Assembly (NCBI GenBank): GCA_030062745.1
Contig: CP099841.1
Location: forward strand, 23,749,398-23,813,397
Direction: 5' to 3'
DNA: 64,000 bases
DNA from: Capitulum mitella
Lineage: Eukaryota > Arthropoda > Thecostraca > Pollicipedomorpha > Pollicipedidae
Part shown: positions 9,808 through 22,714 of the stretch, piece after piece
Layout: each line of letters opens with the position of its first letter
Numbering within the stretch: position 1 is the first letter of the stretch
Position numbers and translations under genes: made by a program
Notes under the pieces: model-generated
Seen by the model: the letters and a program-made list of their open reading frames with translations, nothing else
Told to the model about the DNA's origin: nothing
Database searches by the model: none

Positions 9808-12093
9808 CTGCCGACGGGCGCACAGACGGGTCACGGACCGATGGGCGACGATTCCCGGCGGCGCCGTAAACCGGCCGGCGTCGAGACGAGCCGCAGACGA
9901 ACCCCAAACTCGGCCCGGACGGCCGGACCGCGGCCGTTACGGCCGGTCCGGGGTCGCCTGAGACGGCGCGGATAGCCGCCGGACCGGCCGGCCGCCGCCG
10001 CCGCCTCTCACGGCGACGAACGCCGCCGATAAAACGGCCGGTAACGCCGGCAGACGGCCCGGCCGCGATTGCCTCCGCAGGCCGCGCCGTGCCGCTGGAA
10101 CGCCGAGAGCGTCACGTCGGCGTCGGCCGCGCCACCAGAGGGTTCCGACCGGGCGTCAACTGCGGAACCTGAAATCTGTCGTCACCGACCCGGCCAGACG
10201 AACAGACACGGCAGTCGTCAGACTTTCATCAAGCTTTCCCACGCCTGCCAGCAGTAATTTCCTGGCCTTTCAGCAGCAGAGAGTCTGAGCCCAATCCGCC
10301 GCGGGTGCACTTTGATAAATGCAGCATTCGGAATTACCGCCCGGAGGAAATGAGTTCCCGGGCGCGGCAAAGTGGGGCCGGCGCCGCGGACGGGAAGCTT
10401 TTCATATTTCAGGCAATATCCGCGGTCAAGAGTCTCAATTTGAAGTTTCTGGACAAGCTGGCCGGAATTATGGTTTCAATGCGGTGCTATTTTCGACTTG
10501 CGTCACGGTAAATGTGCTTTATTCCGCGAGCCGTCCGTCTGTATTTCCCGGTGGTCGGACTAGCTAATCACGCAAATTCCTATTCACTGCGTCCCATTCT
10601 ACTCACGGTGGATTCCAGAAACTCACGGAGCTTAGTTTCTAATGCAAGTAGCACATTGGAACCGGAGCGCGTCGCTAGCAAACAACTTCTATAACCGCTC
10701 ACGGCTGTTGACAACGGCATAACAACATCTCCACGACATTCGAAATACCTCAAAATAACCTCGACGGATAATTCGGAAATGCGCCAAGCGCCTCCCGGAG
10801 AGCTTGGCCAACTGCTGCACCACTATCATGGGGTATCTGCATCTTCCCCGCGATGCCATACACTAAGAGCTTATCCTCAAAATACAACAGCAGGTGCGGA
10901 GGCACACGTAGTTCATTTGGAGTCTGTTGCTGTTTGTAATAATTCTGTTTGTAATAATTCTGTTGATATGAAACATGTTTTGAACAAAAAAGGATTACAC
11001 ACTTCTTCCATTAGTCGGTATATTCGTTATGCATCACTGGAAAGGTGATCTTTGACTAACAAAATGAATGACATTACTGCAAATGACCGAAAACTTGTTT
11101 CATGCCTGAAACACGTCCAAACAAAGTAATGCAAATCTTGTCTAAATACTTCAAAATGTTCAGTTTTCAACAGCATGAACGATTCACGTCAAGAATGGGA
11201 CAATTAACATTCCCGAAGGCTTATGTTGGGATCTGTACCAGACAGAACCCATATATATATTTCGTTTACAAATTATAGAAAATAAAAAGGTAAAACATTA
11301 CCTTCATGAAAATAACGCAAAATGGCTGCACATGCAGTCCACAGCTTGAGACAGGCAGGCATGGCTTTAAACTACGACTTACAAATACAAAACATGGATT
11401 TCTCGTCTTTCAAAAGGCAGCGAACATATTGTGCGGACACTAACACAGGATGGTTCAGTCATGCCTGACTGTATAGCGCGGTTTATGCTAGATTTTACTG
11501 GTTTTCAACTTCGCTGCAAATGGCACTGCCAGACGCAGTTCACGATGTTGAGAATCAAACTGATATTCAATGACGCTTCGATACAGATCAGTCCAGACTA
11601 CTCGTCAAGTCATGCTCCAATGCAATTTTCAATACGCCAACTGCCGAGTACAAAACTTCTGAGGCAGCAGCAAAGTGGTGGCACACGTGGAAATTGCCGT
11701 CTTTGACAATAGCAAACTCCGGTGCAGCTGAAGCCTGACAGTTATTTCTGCTGGCACTGAACGAACTTGGACAGCTTGACGGTAAAACGAGCCAAGGCTA
11801 AATCCAAGCGGCATGATGGTCTGCCCAGCTCGGGACAACGATAGGTAGACGAAATATCGCACAGCCATACGTTGCTTGCCTCCAAGACAACATTACCACT
11901 GTTTCACGGTACTGAAATCCCTAATATCACCAATCCAATCCCTAAATAGCAATCTTTTACCGCAATACTCTGAAAGGTGATAAAGCAAAGGCAGTCCACA
12001 GACAAGAGCGGCAGTTCGACGCCGACAGCGGCAATGGCGACGAAGCAGTTAAGAACACGGGACAAGCGAGCTGCTACCTGACAGCACGCGTAC
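9808..12093 (-). other. MDN1 intron of about 2.3 kb
   Basis: This stretch between the two left midasin exons is GC-rich near both exons and AT-richer at 10.7-11.9 kb. A short exact tandem duplication of about 15 bp (TTTGTAATAATTCTG) lies near 10931-10962. No RNA gene or further coding exon was recognised. Confidence 0.6.
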
Positions 12094-12256
12094 CTGGCGC
12101 TGACGCTCTCTTGACCTCCTCCCACCGCGTCATGATCTCCAGGCAGCGACCCTCGCCTGCCGTCGCCGGCGGTGCCAGCAGATGCGACCTGACCTCGGCC
12201 CAGGTCAGCTCCTCCAGCTCCTGAATGACCTCCTCCAGGTGCCGCCTCAGGTCGGC
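12094..12256 (-). CDS. MDN1: Midasin (MDN1) internal exon: helical segment after Walker A
   Basis: This exon begins ADLRRHLEEV and continues as an amphipathic, charged helix (QELEELTWAEVRSHLL, then a small-residue linker and CLEIMTRWEEVKRAS). It directly continues GGFEQ from the exon at 53909-53781, as expected where midasin modules read FEQ followed by a helical insertion. The acceptor is good: a T-rich tract followed by GCACAG just before 12256, phase 0, matching the phase-0 donor upstream. The most likely donor is CCAG|GTACGC after 12094, giving 163 nt and phase 1. A second possible donor after 12078 (TCAG|GTAGCA) gives 179 nt and phase 2. Each pairs in frame with a different acceptor of the next exon. 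No conserved catalytic residue lies here. The call rests on strand, phase and fit between two clear midasin exons. Confidence 0.72.
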
Positions 12257-13129
12257 CTGTGCAATCCACAAAAAACAACCGTCATTACGACGGGTGGCCG
12301 CAGGGGCGATGGAATCGGGTCGGGGGAGGCAGAGGAGACAACTTTGACCCCCAACTTTGGCGAACATTTAACATTTACCCTATGACGACGCACGGACAAA
12401 AACGAGGTGAAAATCACGCACGTCCCCCCCCCCCGTTCCCCATCTCAACAGAGGCTCCGCCGCTACTGGACGTCCGCCCAGTCGGAACATCGCGCCAACA
12501 CGGGACGGCGTGCTCCCAGTTCCGATCTGCCAGCGCTTCCGCCGGCGCCACACGCGCGCCACGAGTGCCATCACAGCTGACGAGAGGAGGGCACTCGCGC
12601 CGTCGAGTGGGTGTCGGTATTCGCCGCCGAGCCCTCCCGACCCACTTCCGGCATCAGCAGCGCATCACACGGACATCCGGGCACCCGCAGCAGCCGGCGG
12701 CCCCACAGGCCAGCCGCGGGCGTCGTCAGCGAACCGCGCCAACCGGCGCAGAACAAACACCACACGAGCGGCGTCTCCTTCCCAGCTACGTCATCGACTT
12801 GAGGCCGGAGCCGCCGGCCCAGACCGAAGAGCGCCGGGTCGGCACCGACGAGGGCCGGCGTCCTCTCCTACAACACGGGCAGGACCCCTCTCTCCTCCCC
12901 GGCCGCCGCCGCCGCCCAGCCTCGGGCGCCGGTGCCCGCTCCGTGCCGGCCCAGATTGCGGCGTGTACACAGGCCGGCGGCGGCGGCGGCGGCGGCCGGG
13001 GCGACGGCAGGATAGATCCGGCCGGCTGTCGGCTCCGGCCCGGCCCGGCCGGCCGCACATTACCCATGCCGGCGATGTATTTCATTAAGGGCTGCGTCAT
13101 GAGATGGCCCGCCGGACAGCAGCGGCGAT
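12257..13129. other. GC-rich intronic stretch, no gene seen
   Basis: Contains a C run at 12423-12433 and CCGGC-rich DNA at 12.8-13.06 kb. Long frames exist on both strands but are compositional. Confidence 0.5.
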
Positions 13130-13134
13130 GGGAT

Positions 13135-13375
13135 AATGCGGGAAGACAGTCTGGGAGGGATGACAATGGGGACAGACTGCCTGGGAGGGACGACAATGGG
13201 GACAGACGGTCTGGTGGGAAGGACAATGAGGACAGCCAGTCTGGCAAAGACTACAATGGGGCCACACAGCCTGGGAGGGACCATAGCGGGAAACAGCGTC
13301 TGGAAGGAACGACAACGGGGACAGCTTGGGAGGGACCACAATGGGGAAAGTCTGTCTGGGAAGGACGACGACGAT
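13135..13375 (+). repeat. Minisatellite, exact 30-bp unit, about eight copies
   Basis: Units read ACAATGGGGACAGACTGCCT followed by GGGAGGGACG, with substitutions and one shortened copy. Because 30 is a multiple of three, all frames give ten-residue repeats on both strands. There is no start context or domain to support a protein. Confidence 0.9.
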
Positions 13376-15227
13376 GAGGCTGAGGATTCACCCCATGCGA
13401 ATAATGGCTACAGCGGCACTGCGTTCGGAAAGTAAAAAAGAATCTCACACGGGCGTAGTAACAAACCAGACGCGTCTGTGTGTCTGCATGCATCTGGACG
13501 ACGAATAACATGCCGTTTTCGATCCGTTCGGGGCGGACCATGACCGAGTTAAGGCGACACGTCGCGGCCGGCACGAGCGGCGAGCTCCGCCCTCGACGGT
13601 CGGCATGAGTGGCCGTTACACCGCCACTGAGGCGGGCGGGCCGGCCGGGCGGCGTGGGACGAGTGGACCAGGCCAATCTCACCGGCGGACAGGCACCGGG
13701 ACGCCGAGACGGCCGCGCTCGTCCTGAGGACAATGCGACACGGCGGAGACGGCCACTAATCGATGCGCCCGCCTGAATAATACATACGCCCTGTATGCGA
13801 TCCGAATGCTAATCAGGCCGCTTCATGTGAATAGGAGACGGATCGCCAGATACGCGGACGAATTCGGGGCTCGGAGAAGTTTGGGGCCTCACACTTTCGC
13901 GCAGGTACGCCAGGGGGAGCAGGCTGGCCGCCTTCTTCAAAGATGAAACGCCGTTTGTCGCCAAAAAAAATATTCACCGTTGGCGTACCCTCCACAGTGA
14001 ATATCATGTCATGCTTGACAATAATGGAGCAATAAAATGAGAAAACGAAATGACGCATATACAACAAGCTGTTACGCATACCAGCATCCTGGTATTTTAC
14101 TCGCATTTCGCGGTGGCAAAGGATATCATATATGACATGTCATGGGCATTAAAAGGTCAGTGAACCATTTTTGCAGCATTTCGTAACTACTGAGCAGAAA
14201 GTATCAACTATACGTTTCGTCTGTAGCACCTTCGCGAGCTGTGTGCCCTCTCTAGAACTTTTCGGAAAATGCTCACCACATACACATCGGTCGCAAAAGG
14301 CGACCTAACAGCTCCGAGGTAAGGAGGGGAAGATTCCCATACCGTGCCCAATTCGGCCATTAGCCACGGGCTGCCGATGTGAGACGAAGGCTGTGGTCTC
14401 TCACACCCACCCGATAGCTTAGTACACCAAAAGGCAAGTTGCCACATGACTTCATTGCACAGTTGAACAAGAAACTGGATCCTATGCCGGCAGTAGTGAA
14501 AAGCTGATCGGTCCGCACACGATTTCCCGCCACGGATTCGGAGGTTCAACAGCTACGAAGAGGTGAAGTGGATGCAGTAAATAGGCACTGTTCGCGCAGC
14601 TGAGGAGTAAGCGTATTTCTAAAGAAACAAGAAAGGCGTGAGCTGACTCTGTTCTGTGGGTCTCTGAGGAGACCAAATACTCATGATGGTAATAAAGTGT
14701 CTAGCAAGATCTTTCTGGCGGGGCCTGGACGGTCAAACTTTTCTGCTTCAATCCTGAAGAATTACTCAATCTTATCCTCAAACAGTCAGGATAACGCCAT
14801 ATTACGCGATATCCACAGGGCCTATATTTATCATGCCTTCTTTCCAGAAAATACAGAACGTAGAAAATGCAGAAGATTTTGATGCTTGCCAAATTTCAAA
14901 CCTCCAAAAACCTCTTTCCACTCAGAGCATATTATAACTTAGTCACCCGAAGTCCGAACGTTGCACCTCATTATCAGGACAAACCACAGGAGAAGTTATC
15001 TGCGGCAGATCCGTCGTCACATCATATGGAGCGGGGGACTCCGGGGTATACTCAAAGGCCAGCGGCGTGGCGGAGCGGTATTCGGTCGATGGCCGCTAAT
15101 TTCCCCGGGGCGGCAGCATTAATATGTGGTCACCGCCGCAGCCTGCGCTTCATACCGATTACGGGCGTGACGGCTCCGTCCAGAAAAAATGGCTTCGGTC
15201 TCACCGAGCGTCCCATCGCAGCATCTC
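13376..15227. other. Intronic stretch, no gene seen
   Basis: The left part (13.5-13.75 kb) is GC-rich and the rest is AT-richer. Short frames only. No mobile element recognised. Confidence 0.5.
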
Positions 15228-15355
15228 TCATGGGTTTACGGGTGTCTTACTGCAGCGCGACTAATGGGTTTCCGGGAGTCTCACGGCAGCGCTACTGATG
15301 GGTGTATGGGTGCTGCAACGCCACTGATGAGTCCATGGGGCTTCACCGCAGCAGA
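15228..15355 (+). repeat. Degenerate tandem repeat of 31-36 bp next to the LINE
   Basis: About four loose copies share ATGGGTTT or ATGGGTGT, then a GCAGCGC word and ACTGATG. The array ends where LINE similarity begins, so it may mark the insertion junction. Confidence 0.5.
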
Positions 15356-15357
15356 CA

Positions 15358-16909
15358 CCACATCGGAGGACCTCGACGAGCCCCAGAGCCAGCTTCAGCT
15401 CGACCTGAGCCGAGGAAAGCCCATCCTCTGTCTCGGGGACATCAACATAAATCTACGTAACACAGATGCTGCCGATGTCAGACAGTGCAACACCGGTTTG
15501 GAACATCTAAACCAGATTCAACCTGTCGACACACGAACTCATCTCATACCGTGCTCCTCCCTCCTGGATCGCATCGTTACAAACGTGTCTGAACTAGCGC
15601 CCTCAGCCTGCGCGACTGCCGTGCCCACCGCAGACCTCCGGACAGCCATCGTTACGGCTCCTTTTCTCAAACACCGTCACAATGTCTCTTCGCATGAGAC
15701 CATGGAAAAGGGTGAACTGGGACGCTTGAGCCTGGGACTTCTTCTCGCATACGGGGCGCAGATGTATCGGGCTCGCGATGTGAATAATAAGTTGGAGCCG
15801 TTTATAAACATCTGGAACAAAGCGATGGACTACCACCATCCAGTAAAGATGGTGACTGCCTGCCGTCCCAAATGCCCTTGGTCGGCAGACAACCACCATC
15901 TTCGCCAACTGACAGAGGACAGAAACTCCGCATATCGCGCTTGAAGGAAGTTAGGGAAGACAGAGACTGGGAACAGCACCGGTGCCTTTGGAACAGGAAT
16001 ACGGGTGCAATGTGCCGGGCGAGAAGGAATTTCATCTGCAATCAGATGTCCAGTGATACAAAATCCTTTTGGCGACGCGTCCGGAAACTTGCCATTCGCC
16101 CAGTGGCGGCGGCTGGAGGCGGGGGAACGGTTGGAAGGCCTAGTACGGCCGACGAGTTCAACCGCTTCTTTGCCTCTGTTGGATCGATGATCGCTGGTGA
16201 GATGGTAGAGGCCAGTGCTGACTCACCACCACCGCACCGGTCCCTATGCGTCACCAGAGGCCTTGAGCTGCCTTCCCCTGCCACCTTTCACCCGGCAACC
16301 TCCCCCTGCATTTCCAGCGCTATCCAAAACAAGTGCTGCTCGACAACGGAGGGACTTGACGGTGTGCCACTGTCTACCGTGCGCAACTGCTTTCCGGTGA
16401 TCGAACATCACTTACCGTATTTTGTGAACTGCTCTCTGAAATCCTGTGTAATTCCCTCTGGTTGGAAAACTGCATCCACCGCTCCTCTCCACAAATCTGG
16501 CTCTCGCGACACAGCACCCCACTTTAGGCCTATCGCTATCCTCTCAGTTCTGTCGAAAATTTGCGAGAAGGTTATCCGCTCTCAACTGTCATTCCATTTC
16601 GCGTCCAGTTCTTTTCTCTCCTCGAGACAATATGCATACAGGTCATGACAATCTAATGAGAATGCCGTGTTCGGCACTGGCGAGGGACCGTCCACCGTCT
16701 AGATATTGGCAAAATTTTATTTCGCTCGACTTCGGCAAGTCCTTTGACAACGTCAAACACGGCGTCCTACTCACTAAACTGAAGTCGTACCGCACTGAAT
16801 CGCGACGGCTTGAAACCTATCTCGGTGACCGCAGGTAGGTGGTGAGAGGTGGCTCCATCTTATTCCCTGTTTCACGTGGGATGGCGTTCCTCAGGGATCC
16901 CTCGTGGGT
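15358..16909 (+). mobile_element. Truncated non-LTR retrotransposon (LINE), Jockey/CR1-like
   Basis: The remnant starts inside the C-terminal part of an apurinic-type endonuclease (KPILCLGDININL, then a stretch ending SSLLDRIVTN). It continues through a linker with CPWSADNHHLRQL into reverse transcriptase. Visible RT blocks are APLHKSG, HFRPIAILSVLSKICEKVI, FLSSRQYAYRSGHDN, ISLDFGKSFDNVKH (block A, with D and DN in place) and GVPQGS at about 16883-16900 (block B). The FADD/YADD catalytic block and the 3' end are missing, so it is truncated on both sides. The reading frame changes near 15940 and 16640 and again before block B, and a TAG stop lies at 16839. It is therefore inactive. Clade assignment between Jockey and CR1 groups is not firm. 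Confidence 0.85.
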
Positions 16910-18974
16910 AAAGTTGTTGCCCCTGTCAAGACCTCTAATCTCAGACAGTTTCATTTTAATATCTTGTTTCTCAAAAACGTTACGAAAGGCGTAACTTTTC
17001 GGGAAATAGGTCTACTTGACCGGACCAACGTCAGTCAAATGACATGACCTGACGCCAAAAATTTGCAGCAAGCACAGAGAGGATCAAACAAAAGGTACGC
17101 GAAATCTCGTGGCACTGTGTTTGTTCGCTTTCTCGCAATGCCTGCAAAACCTCAGAAGGAGCTCTCAATAAGCCTCCACAGTTGGGGCCGGGAATTGGGC
17201 CTCTGCAAAACCATTCTGATCTTGTTCGGCACATTCCAGCCCCCCCAGAAAAGCCCAACCCTGATCCATCCATTTCGAGGACCACATCACCCCTACCTCC
17301 TCATCTGTGAAGATGCTCGGAGCTGCCCTCGATCCTATCTTGGCCTGGGAGGCCAAGATAGGATCGAGGGTACACATTTCCCACGTTGCCTAAAAGTACA
17401 ACTCCTATCTATAAAAGTACAAGTCCTATCACTGACCAAAATCCGACATTTTCTCGCTCCAAAAACCTGTAAAATCCCCATTCCAGTTTTTTTCTTTTGT
17501 TTTGTAGAATCCATTGCTGCTTGTTTGTAAAGTATGAGGCGGGGTCCGCGCGCTGTCATCTCGACAGGGTTCCAAAATCTCCACATTCCGGCTCTAGGAG
17601 TGTCCGAGGCCTATGGTCGTGGCTGTGCGTCGTCGTGCGGACCCACGGCCAATCTTGCCTTGTCAACGAACGCGCTCAACCGCGACGGTACGCTGTACGT
17701 CTTGAAAGAAAGACCGCCTACTCCCGAAGGCCAGACCAGCCGACCGACCGCTAGTCACTGTAACAGCAGCCGCCTGTCTTTTTGTACTGTGCCGCTGTAC
17801 ACAGAGCACTCCGGCACAGCATACCCTTCAGTTATGGAGACATGAACCCAGCAAATGGGTCGTGAAACGAATACCAACCTTCCGCGGGATGGTACAGCAA
17901 GTTGTGGGAGCATTTAGTTTGGGGCAATTTTCTGGACACAGTTGGACGGACAATTATCTAACACAGACCCATTTTCACTCAACAAAAAACATTTACCGAA
18001 AGCTAAATCATCAAAACCACCGCAGAGGGCTGAGAAGACAAAACGATCGACGCCACTGACCGTAGTTTGAATAACAAACTATTATTTCAATGACCAATAA
18101 GACGCCCTGTTTTCATCACAGCTCTAGAACGTAAGAGCTCGTTACCAACCCAAGAGGGTCTTCTCTCCTTCGGGCCGCGCTTCCTACAGCCGGAAGTGCG
18201 GCATCTTTACCAGACTTGTTTTCCGGCGACGGCCCGTCGATGTTTCCCCCGGCGCAGGCGGCCGGCTGCCGGCCCCTCGCCGGTTCTTTGGTATTCGGGC
18301 CACCCGTGCGGTTTATCGCTAATTGATTACGGCCGCACGTGCCCGGCGTCCGGCGGCGCCCCCGGCGAGCAACGTCTCGCACCTTGGCCACCGATCCGTA
18401 CCATCGGCTAACCAGCGACCGCCGCCAGACATCTATCGACTCGGAGCGCAGATCAGCCGGCAGACGGTCGCCGGCGGCTCGCAGCTCCAAAGCGAAGCCG
18501 TCCTAAGCGAGAGCACGGTACTGCCGGCAAAGTCGTCTCTCCAGCACGGAAACCTTTTTACAGCTTCATCTTAACACACGGCTGCTGCCTGGATACATGG
18601 ACCCACAACCAAAGCGCGAATCCCAGAACGATGTCTCGACGAAGCAGTCACTTGGATCCGCACAGCTCCGGCGAGAGACAAGCATCGCACACGGTGTGAA
18701 CCCGCTGGCCATTCGCCGGGGCCGGCTCCTCGTGTTGACCGTCCGCCAGATGCTACAACGAACCACCACGACCGCCGAGGAGAGCCGACGCGCCTGCGAG
18801 GAACCGGCGCCCGGGGAGCGGCGCCCAGGCCGTGGCGGGCCGGGCGGGCCCCAGTCCCGCGGGGCCGGCCGCAATTCCGGCCCGTATCAGCCGCGTATCG
18901 GCCCGCTCGTCAGCGTATCGGCCGGCGGCCATCCGTCAGCGGCGGCCGAGACCCGCCGCCCGGCCAGCGTCATG
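16910..18974. other. Unclassified stretch, no gene seen
   Basis: Apart from the hairpin at 17.3 kb, this holds AT-rich sequence to 18.1 kb and GC-rich sequence after 18.2 kb. Reading frames carry no recognisable domain. The stretch at 16.93-17.53 kb has the texture of decayed mobile DNA, without definable ends. Confidence 0.45.
17326..17370. repeat. Perfect 21-bp inverted repeat, 3-nt loop
   Basis: Positions 17326-17346 are the exact reverse complement of 17350-17370, with GGG between. The arms contain CGATCCTATCTTGGCC. It lies 400 bp downstream of the LINE in unclassified DNA. Confidence 0.95.
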
Positions 18975-19340
18975 ACCGTCTCAGCCAGCCGTCCTGGCCC
19001 CATCCTGACTGTCTCAGCTGGCCGTCCTGACCGTCTCAGGCAGCCGCCCTGGCCCCGTCCTGACCGTCTCAGCCAACCATGGCCCTTCCTGACCGTCTCA
19101 GCCAACCAAGGCCCTTCCTGACCGTCTCAGCCAACCAAGGCCCTTCCTGACCGTCTCAGCCAACCAAGGCCCTTCCTGACCGTCTCAGCCGACCAGGGCC
19201 CGTGCTGGCGGCCCAAGTCGACCAGAAAAGATGCCGAGGCTGCGTGTTTCTGTCGCGAGACCGAGTCCTAACGGTCTCCGCAGCCCAAGGCTCATCCTGA
19301 CGGTCTGAGTCAATCAGAGCACGTCTTGACGGTCTGAGCC
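18975..19340 (+). repeat. Minisatellite, 29-bp unit
   Basis: The core at 19080-19195 has four nearly identical units of CCCTTCCTGACCGTCTCAGC plus CAACCAAGG. It decays outward on both sides into units recognised by CTGACCGTCTCAG or GACGGTCTGAG. Confidence 0.88.
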
Positions 19341-22079
19341 AGCAAGGACATTGTGCGGGTCCCGCTGACCCTTGACCAACCACGGACAGGTGCTGCGGAC
19401 CGAAACAGGACCAGCGAAACTGGTGGGGGATGGCCGAAATTCTGTCTGTCGAAATCTGTCGTTTTCCGCATCAGGGTCGGGTGTATTCTGACTAACGGGA
19501 AACAGCACGAGGTTCGGATGCGTTCTGACCACGAGCAAACAGCACCAGGGTTGAATGTATCCTCATTATTAGGTAACGTCATGACCAGCCGCCAAGCGGT
19601 GCAGACCCAAAGCTTACGGGCAGCGACGCACCATCTGCACTCCTAACACGTGTGACATCAACCAAGGCGAACAACGGCCAGCGGCTTAAAATCACACACA
19701 GTTTCCCAATGAAAGTGACGCCCATAGTCGCCCGGATTAACCACAAACGGGCTGACGGCTCCTGGAAAGCTAATGAGATTGGACACGCCCACCCAAAGTG
19801 GCCGCGACAAAACTGTTGTTTCAAAACGAGGAACAGATCTGGAATCGTCAGCTAAAGCCAATGCAGAGAAGGAGGTTTAATGCGGGTGCTACGTACTATT
19901 CAGAAAACAGCAAACTGGTAATTTAACAGTAAATGCCGGGAACCTGAATATGTCGATATTTAACATCCGAGGAAGGCTCATCCCAAATGGGAACCTCTGT
20001 TTCAAAACGCGACATTCAATTCCTTGCGCTACAGCACTTATCAATGAAAACTGAGAGTACATTTCGGAAAACAACAATCTCGTGCATATAAAGAACATGT
20101 TGAATGCATCAGCATTAAGGACAGCACGGCATTTGAAAATAGCGCTCAAGACCAAGAAAATTCCGTGGATGCATCATTTTTGTTTTGCGGATACAGCGTT
20201 GGAGAACACAAACATCACAAAATGGCAGGAAATGACAGAGATTTTAGGCATATTATTCCTATGATGTATTATAAACAATTTTTCACAACACAAAGGGGAA
20301 TCGTAGCATGTCGCCACGTTCAAAAGGCAGTAAACCACTTGACCAATGTACTGGCCGCGATGTACACGCCTCTGTTTGCCTCCTGGCGACTGTCCGCCCA
20401 GCGGCGTCAGGACGGCGCTCCGGATCACGGAACATCAACGCTCCGAAAGACAAATCCTTCGCCATTTTCAAGAAGTCACGACCGTTACTCAAATTCCACC
20501 GACTGCCGGCAGCCGACCCCAGCAAATTTGAGCCTTTAGCCCGTGGGGCATCTATAAACATTCAGCCGGCGTGGCCCCAGCTCACAGAGCCATCGATCAG
20601 CGCGTGGGGTACCGGTCATAAGGCCACACATTACTCAGGATCAATCACGACGCTATCCAGCGTAAACTGGCCCTCATTCCCGTCCTCATTCAAACACGGA
20701 AACAACGAAGTGTTGTCCGTTCACTACACGCCCGTTACCGATCAAAATCGACAGGGAACGAGATAAATATATCATGTTCCTCCATATTCCGATTTCTCTA
20801 CTGCCAGCATTGCACACCATTCAGCCTGGGCTCCGGAGGATGAACTTAGGCTTGCTTCCCACTTCCCGAACGCTTTTCATTGCCGGACATCCGGGTCACG
20901 CGCCCGCCGGCGCCAGGGACGAAACGCCGCCGCTCCAGACAGCTCCAGACAGTCCGCGGCGAGCGGCGGCGAGCGCTGACCAGACACTGACGAGCGCTGG
21001 CGACGCCGCGACGGTCACGGCGCTGACCCGCTTCACTCCTGACATCGCGGCCCGGACACCGCGGTCCAGCTCAAGACAGGCCTTGGTGACGACGGCCTGA
21101 CCGACGACTCACCGCGTGAAACAGTGCTGCGGGGCTATCAGACCTTCAAGGTTACCGCCCGTTGCAGTTTTTACGTTAAAGTTCAGCTCAGGCTTGTCGA
21201 CATGGGCGGCGCTGAGATCACAGTCCATGAAAAGTCGAGTTCGTTGCGCGAATGCTGACCCCACTGCCAAAGGCGTTTCCAAACGCGAAGTAAACCAATA
21301 CGAATCATCGGAGAGTAACCAGCCAACAGAATCAGGCTCCGAACCAGATGGCTCTACATTATTTTCATCGTGCCGCGCAACTTCACGATGCGGCCACCCT
21401 GTGACCACAAGACCCTTTACATGTCGGGCCAAATACAGGTGCTCGCTCTGGAACCAAAGTGGACGGCAATGGATGGCCACATTCAAACCTTCTCCGATGA
21501 AGTCACATGGACAATGGCAATCGCGCAGCACCGTTTCACTACCGCGAATCCTTGCGCTTTGCCGTCCCCATCATCATGAAAAATTCCTCCAGCGACGTTG
21601 ATGTGGTCACGACCTCACATCGGCTCCGTCATGCTCACAGCGGCATTGGCATCGACCGGCGCTTTGCAGCGGCCTCCGAGCCAGTTCAACATGTTATTTA
21701 CAGCGGGCTCCGGCGATGGCCACCCAACGGTCGTTCTCCACAACTCACACAACACACGGCGGTCCGACTGCAAATCACTGGGCGGTCACGGCACGCGTCA
21801 GAACGCGGCCCGTCGCACAGGCCACAGGCCGCCTCGCGGAAACGTCGCACTGACTCACCGTGTGCCGCGACCTCCTAGGGACGGCTGCTGGCAACAACAG
21901 CCCATGCATCACACCCCAGAACCTCTGCGGGGCCGAGCCGCGCCCGCGACCGACGCGCCGTCCAGCGGCACGCCCGCGTCGCAGGCGGCGCGAATCCGAC
22001 CCGGAGCCGCATTATTGCAACGGCACCAGATCCGACGCCACGCCCGCGGCGGCCAATAACGGCTCCGCCGCGGCCGGCG
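19341..22079. other. Intronic stretch, no gene seen
   Basis: Mixed-GC DNA with scattered short frames. The frames at 20.1-20.8 kb look slightly more protein-like but have no motif I can name. Confidence 0.45.
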
Positions 22080-22260
22080 GCCGCCGCACCAGACCTGAGA
22101 CCGCCGCAGGCCGCGCCGGCCAGACACCGGACACCGCCAGACATCGGTCATCGGGCCGCCGCAGGCCGCAGGCGCCAGACACCAGACACCGGCCGGCTGG
22201 CTGGCCGCGGCGGACAGAGGCCAGACACCGGACACCGGCCGGCTGGCAGAAGGCGGCGAG
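22080..22260 (+). repeat. Imperfect repeat with CCAGACACCGGACACCG words
   Basis: Two to three loose copies of about 57 bp share GCCAGACACCGGACACCG and GGCCGGCTGGC. GC-rich. Confidence 0.6.
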
Positions 22261-22686
22261 CCGGGCTCGACAGACAGACGGCATTCAGACGCTGGTGTCG
22301 GCACAGCTGCCGGCCGTCCCATCTCGCGGAGTCGGCCAGCAGGCGGGCACGGCGCTCCCGAGCGGCTGCTTAGTCTGGTCCCTGATCCGCGTGTCTACAA
22401 TAATGTAGAACTCGGCGACAATGAGCCAACAACGAGCAGCCATCGAGGTTAGGACAGACCGTCTTGTCTGACCAGACCTGAACCGCTTCAACTCATGGGT
22501 GTGCAAGCTAAGCTCAACGGAATGGGCAGAATAAATGGAAGCCTGGCAAACGCGTTATTGAGCGAGCGTCGTAAAATACCATAACAGTATGAAGCGAAAT
22601 AAAACGCGAGTTCCGATACACACCCCCAGCGATGGACATCCAGCCAATCCTACTTCGGCTAGGCTCGGACGTCGCCTTTCGTGGCG

Positions 22687-22714
22687 GTGATGGTGGTGGT
22701 GGTGGTGGTGGTGG
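22687..22714 (+). repeat. (GGT)n microsatellite
   Basis: About eight GGT triplets followed by GGGGT. Confidence 0.9.

Noticed and set aside
12510-13435. Overlapping arginine-rich frames
   Set aside because: Compositional in the GC-rich part, and repeat-derived over the 30-bp array.
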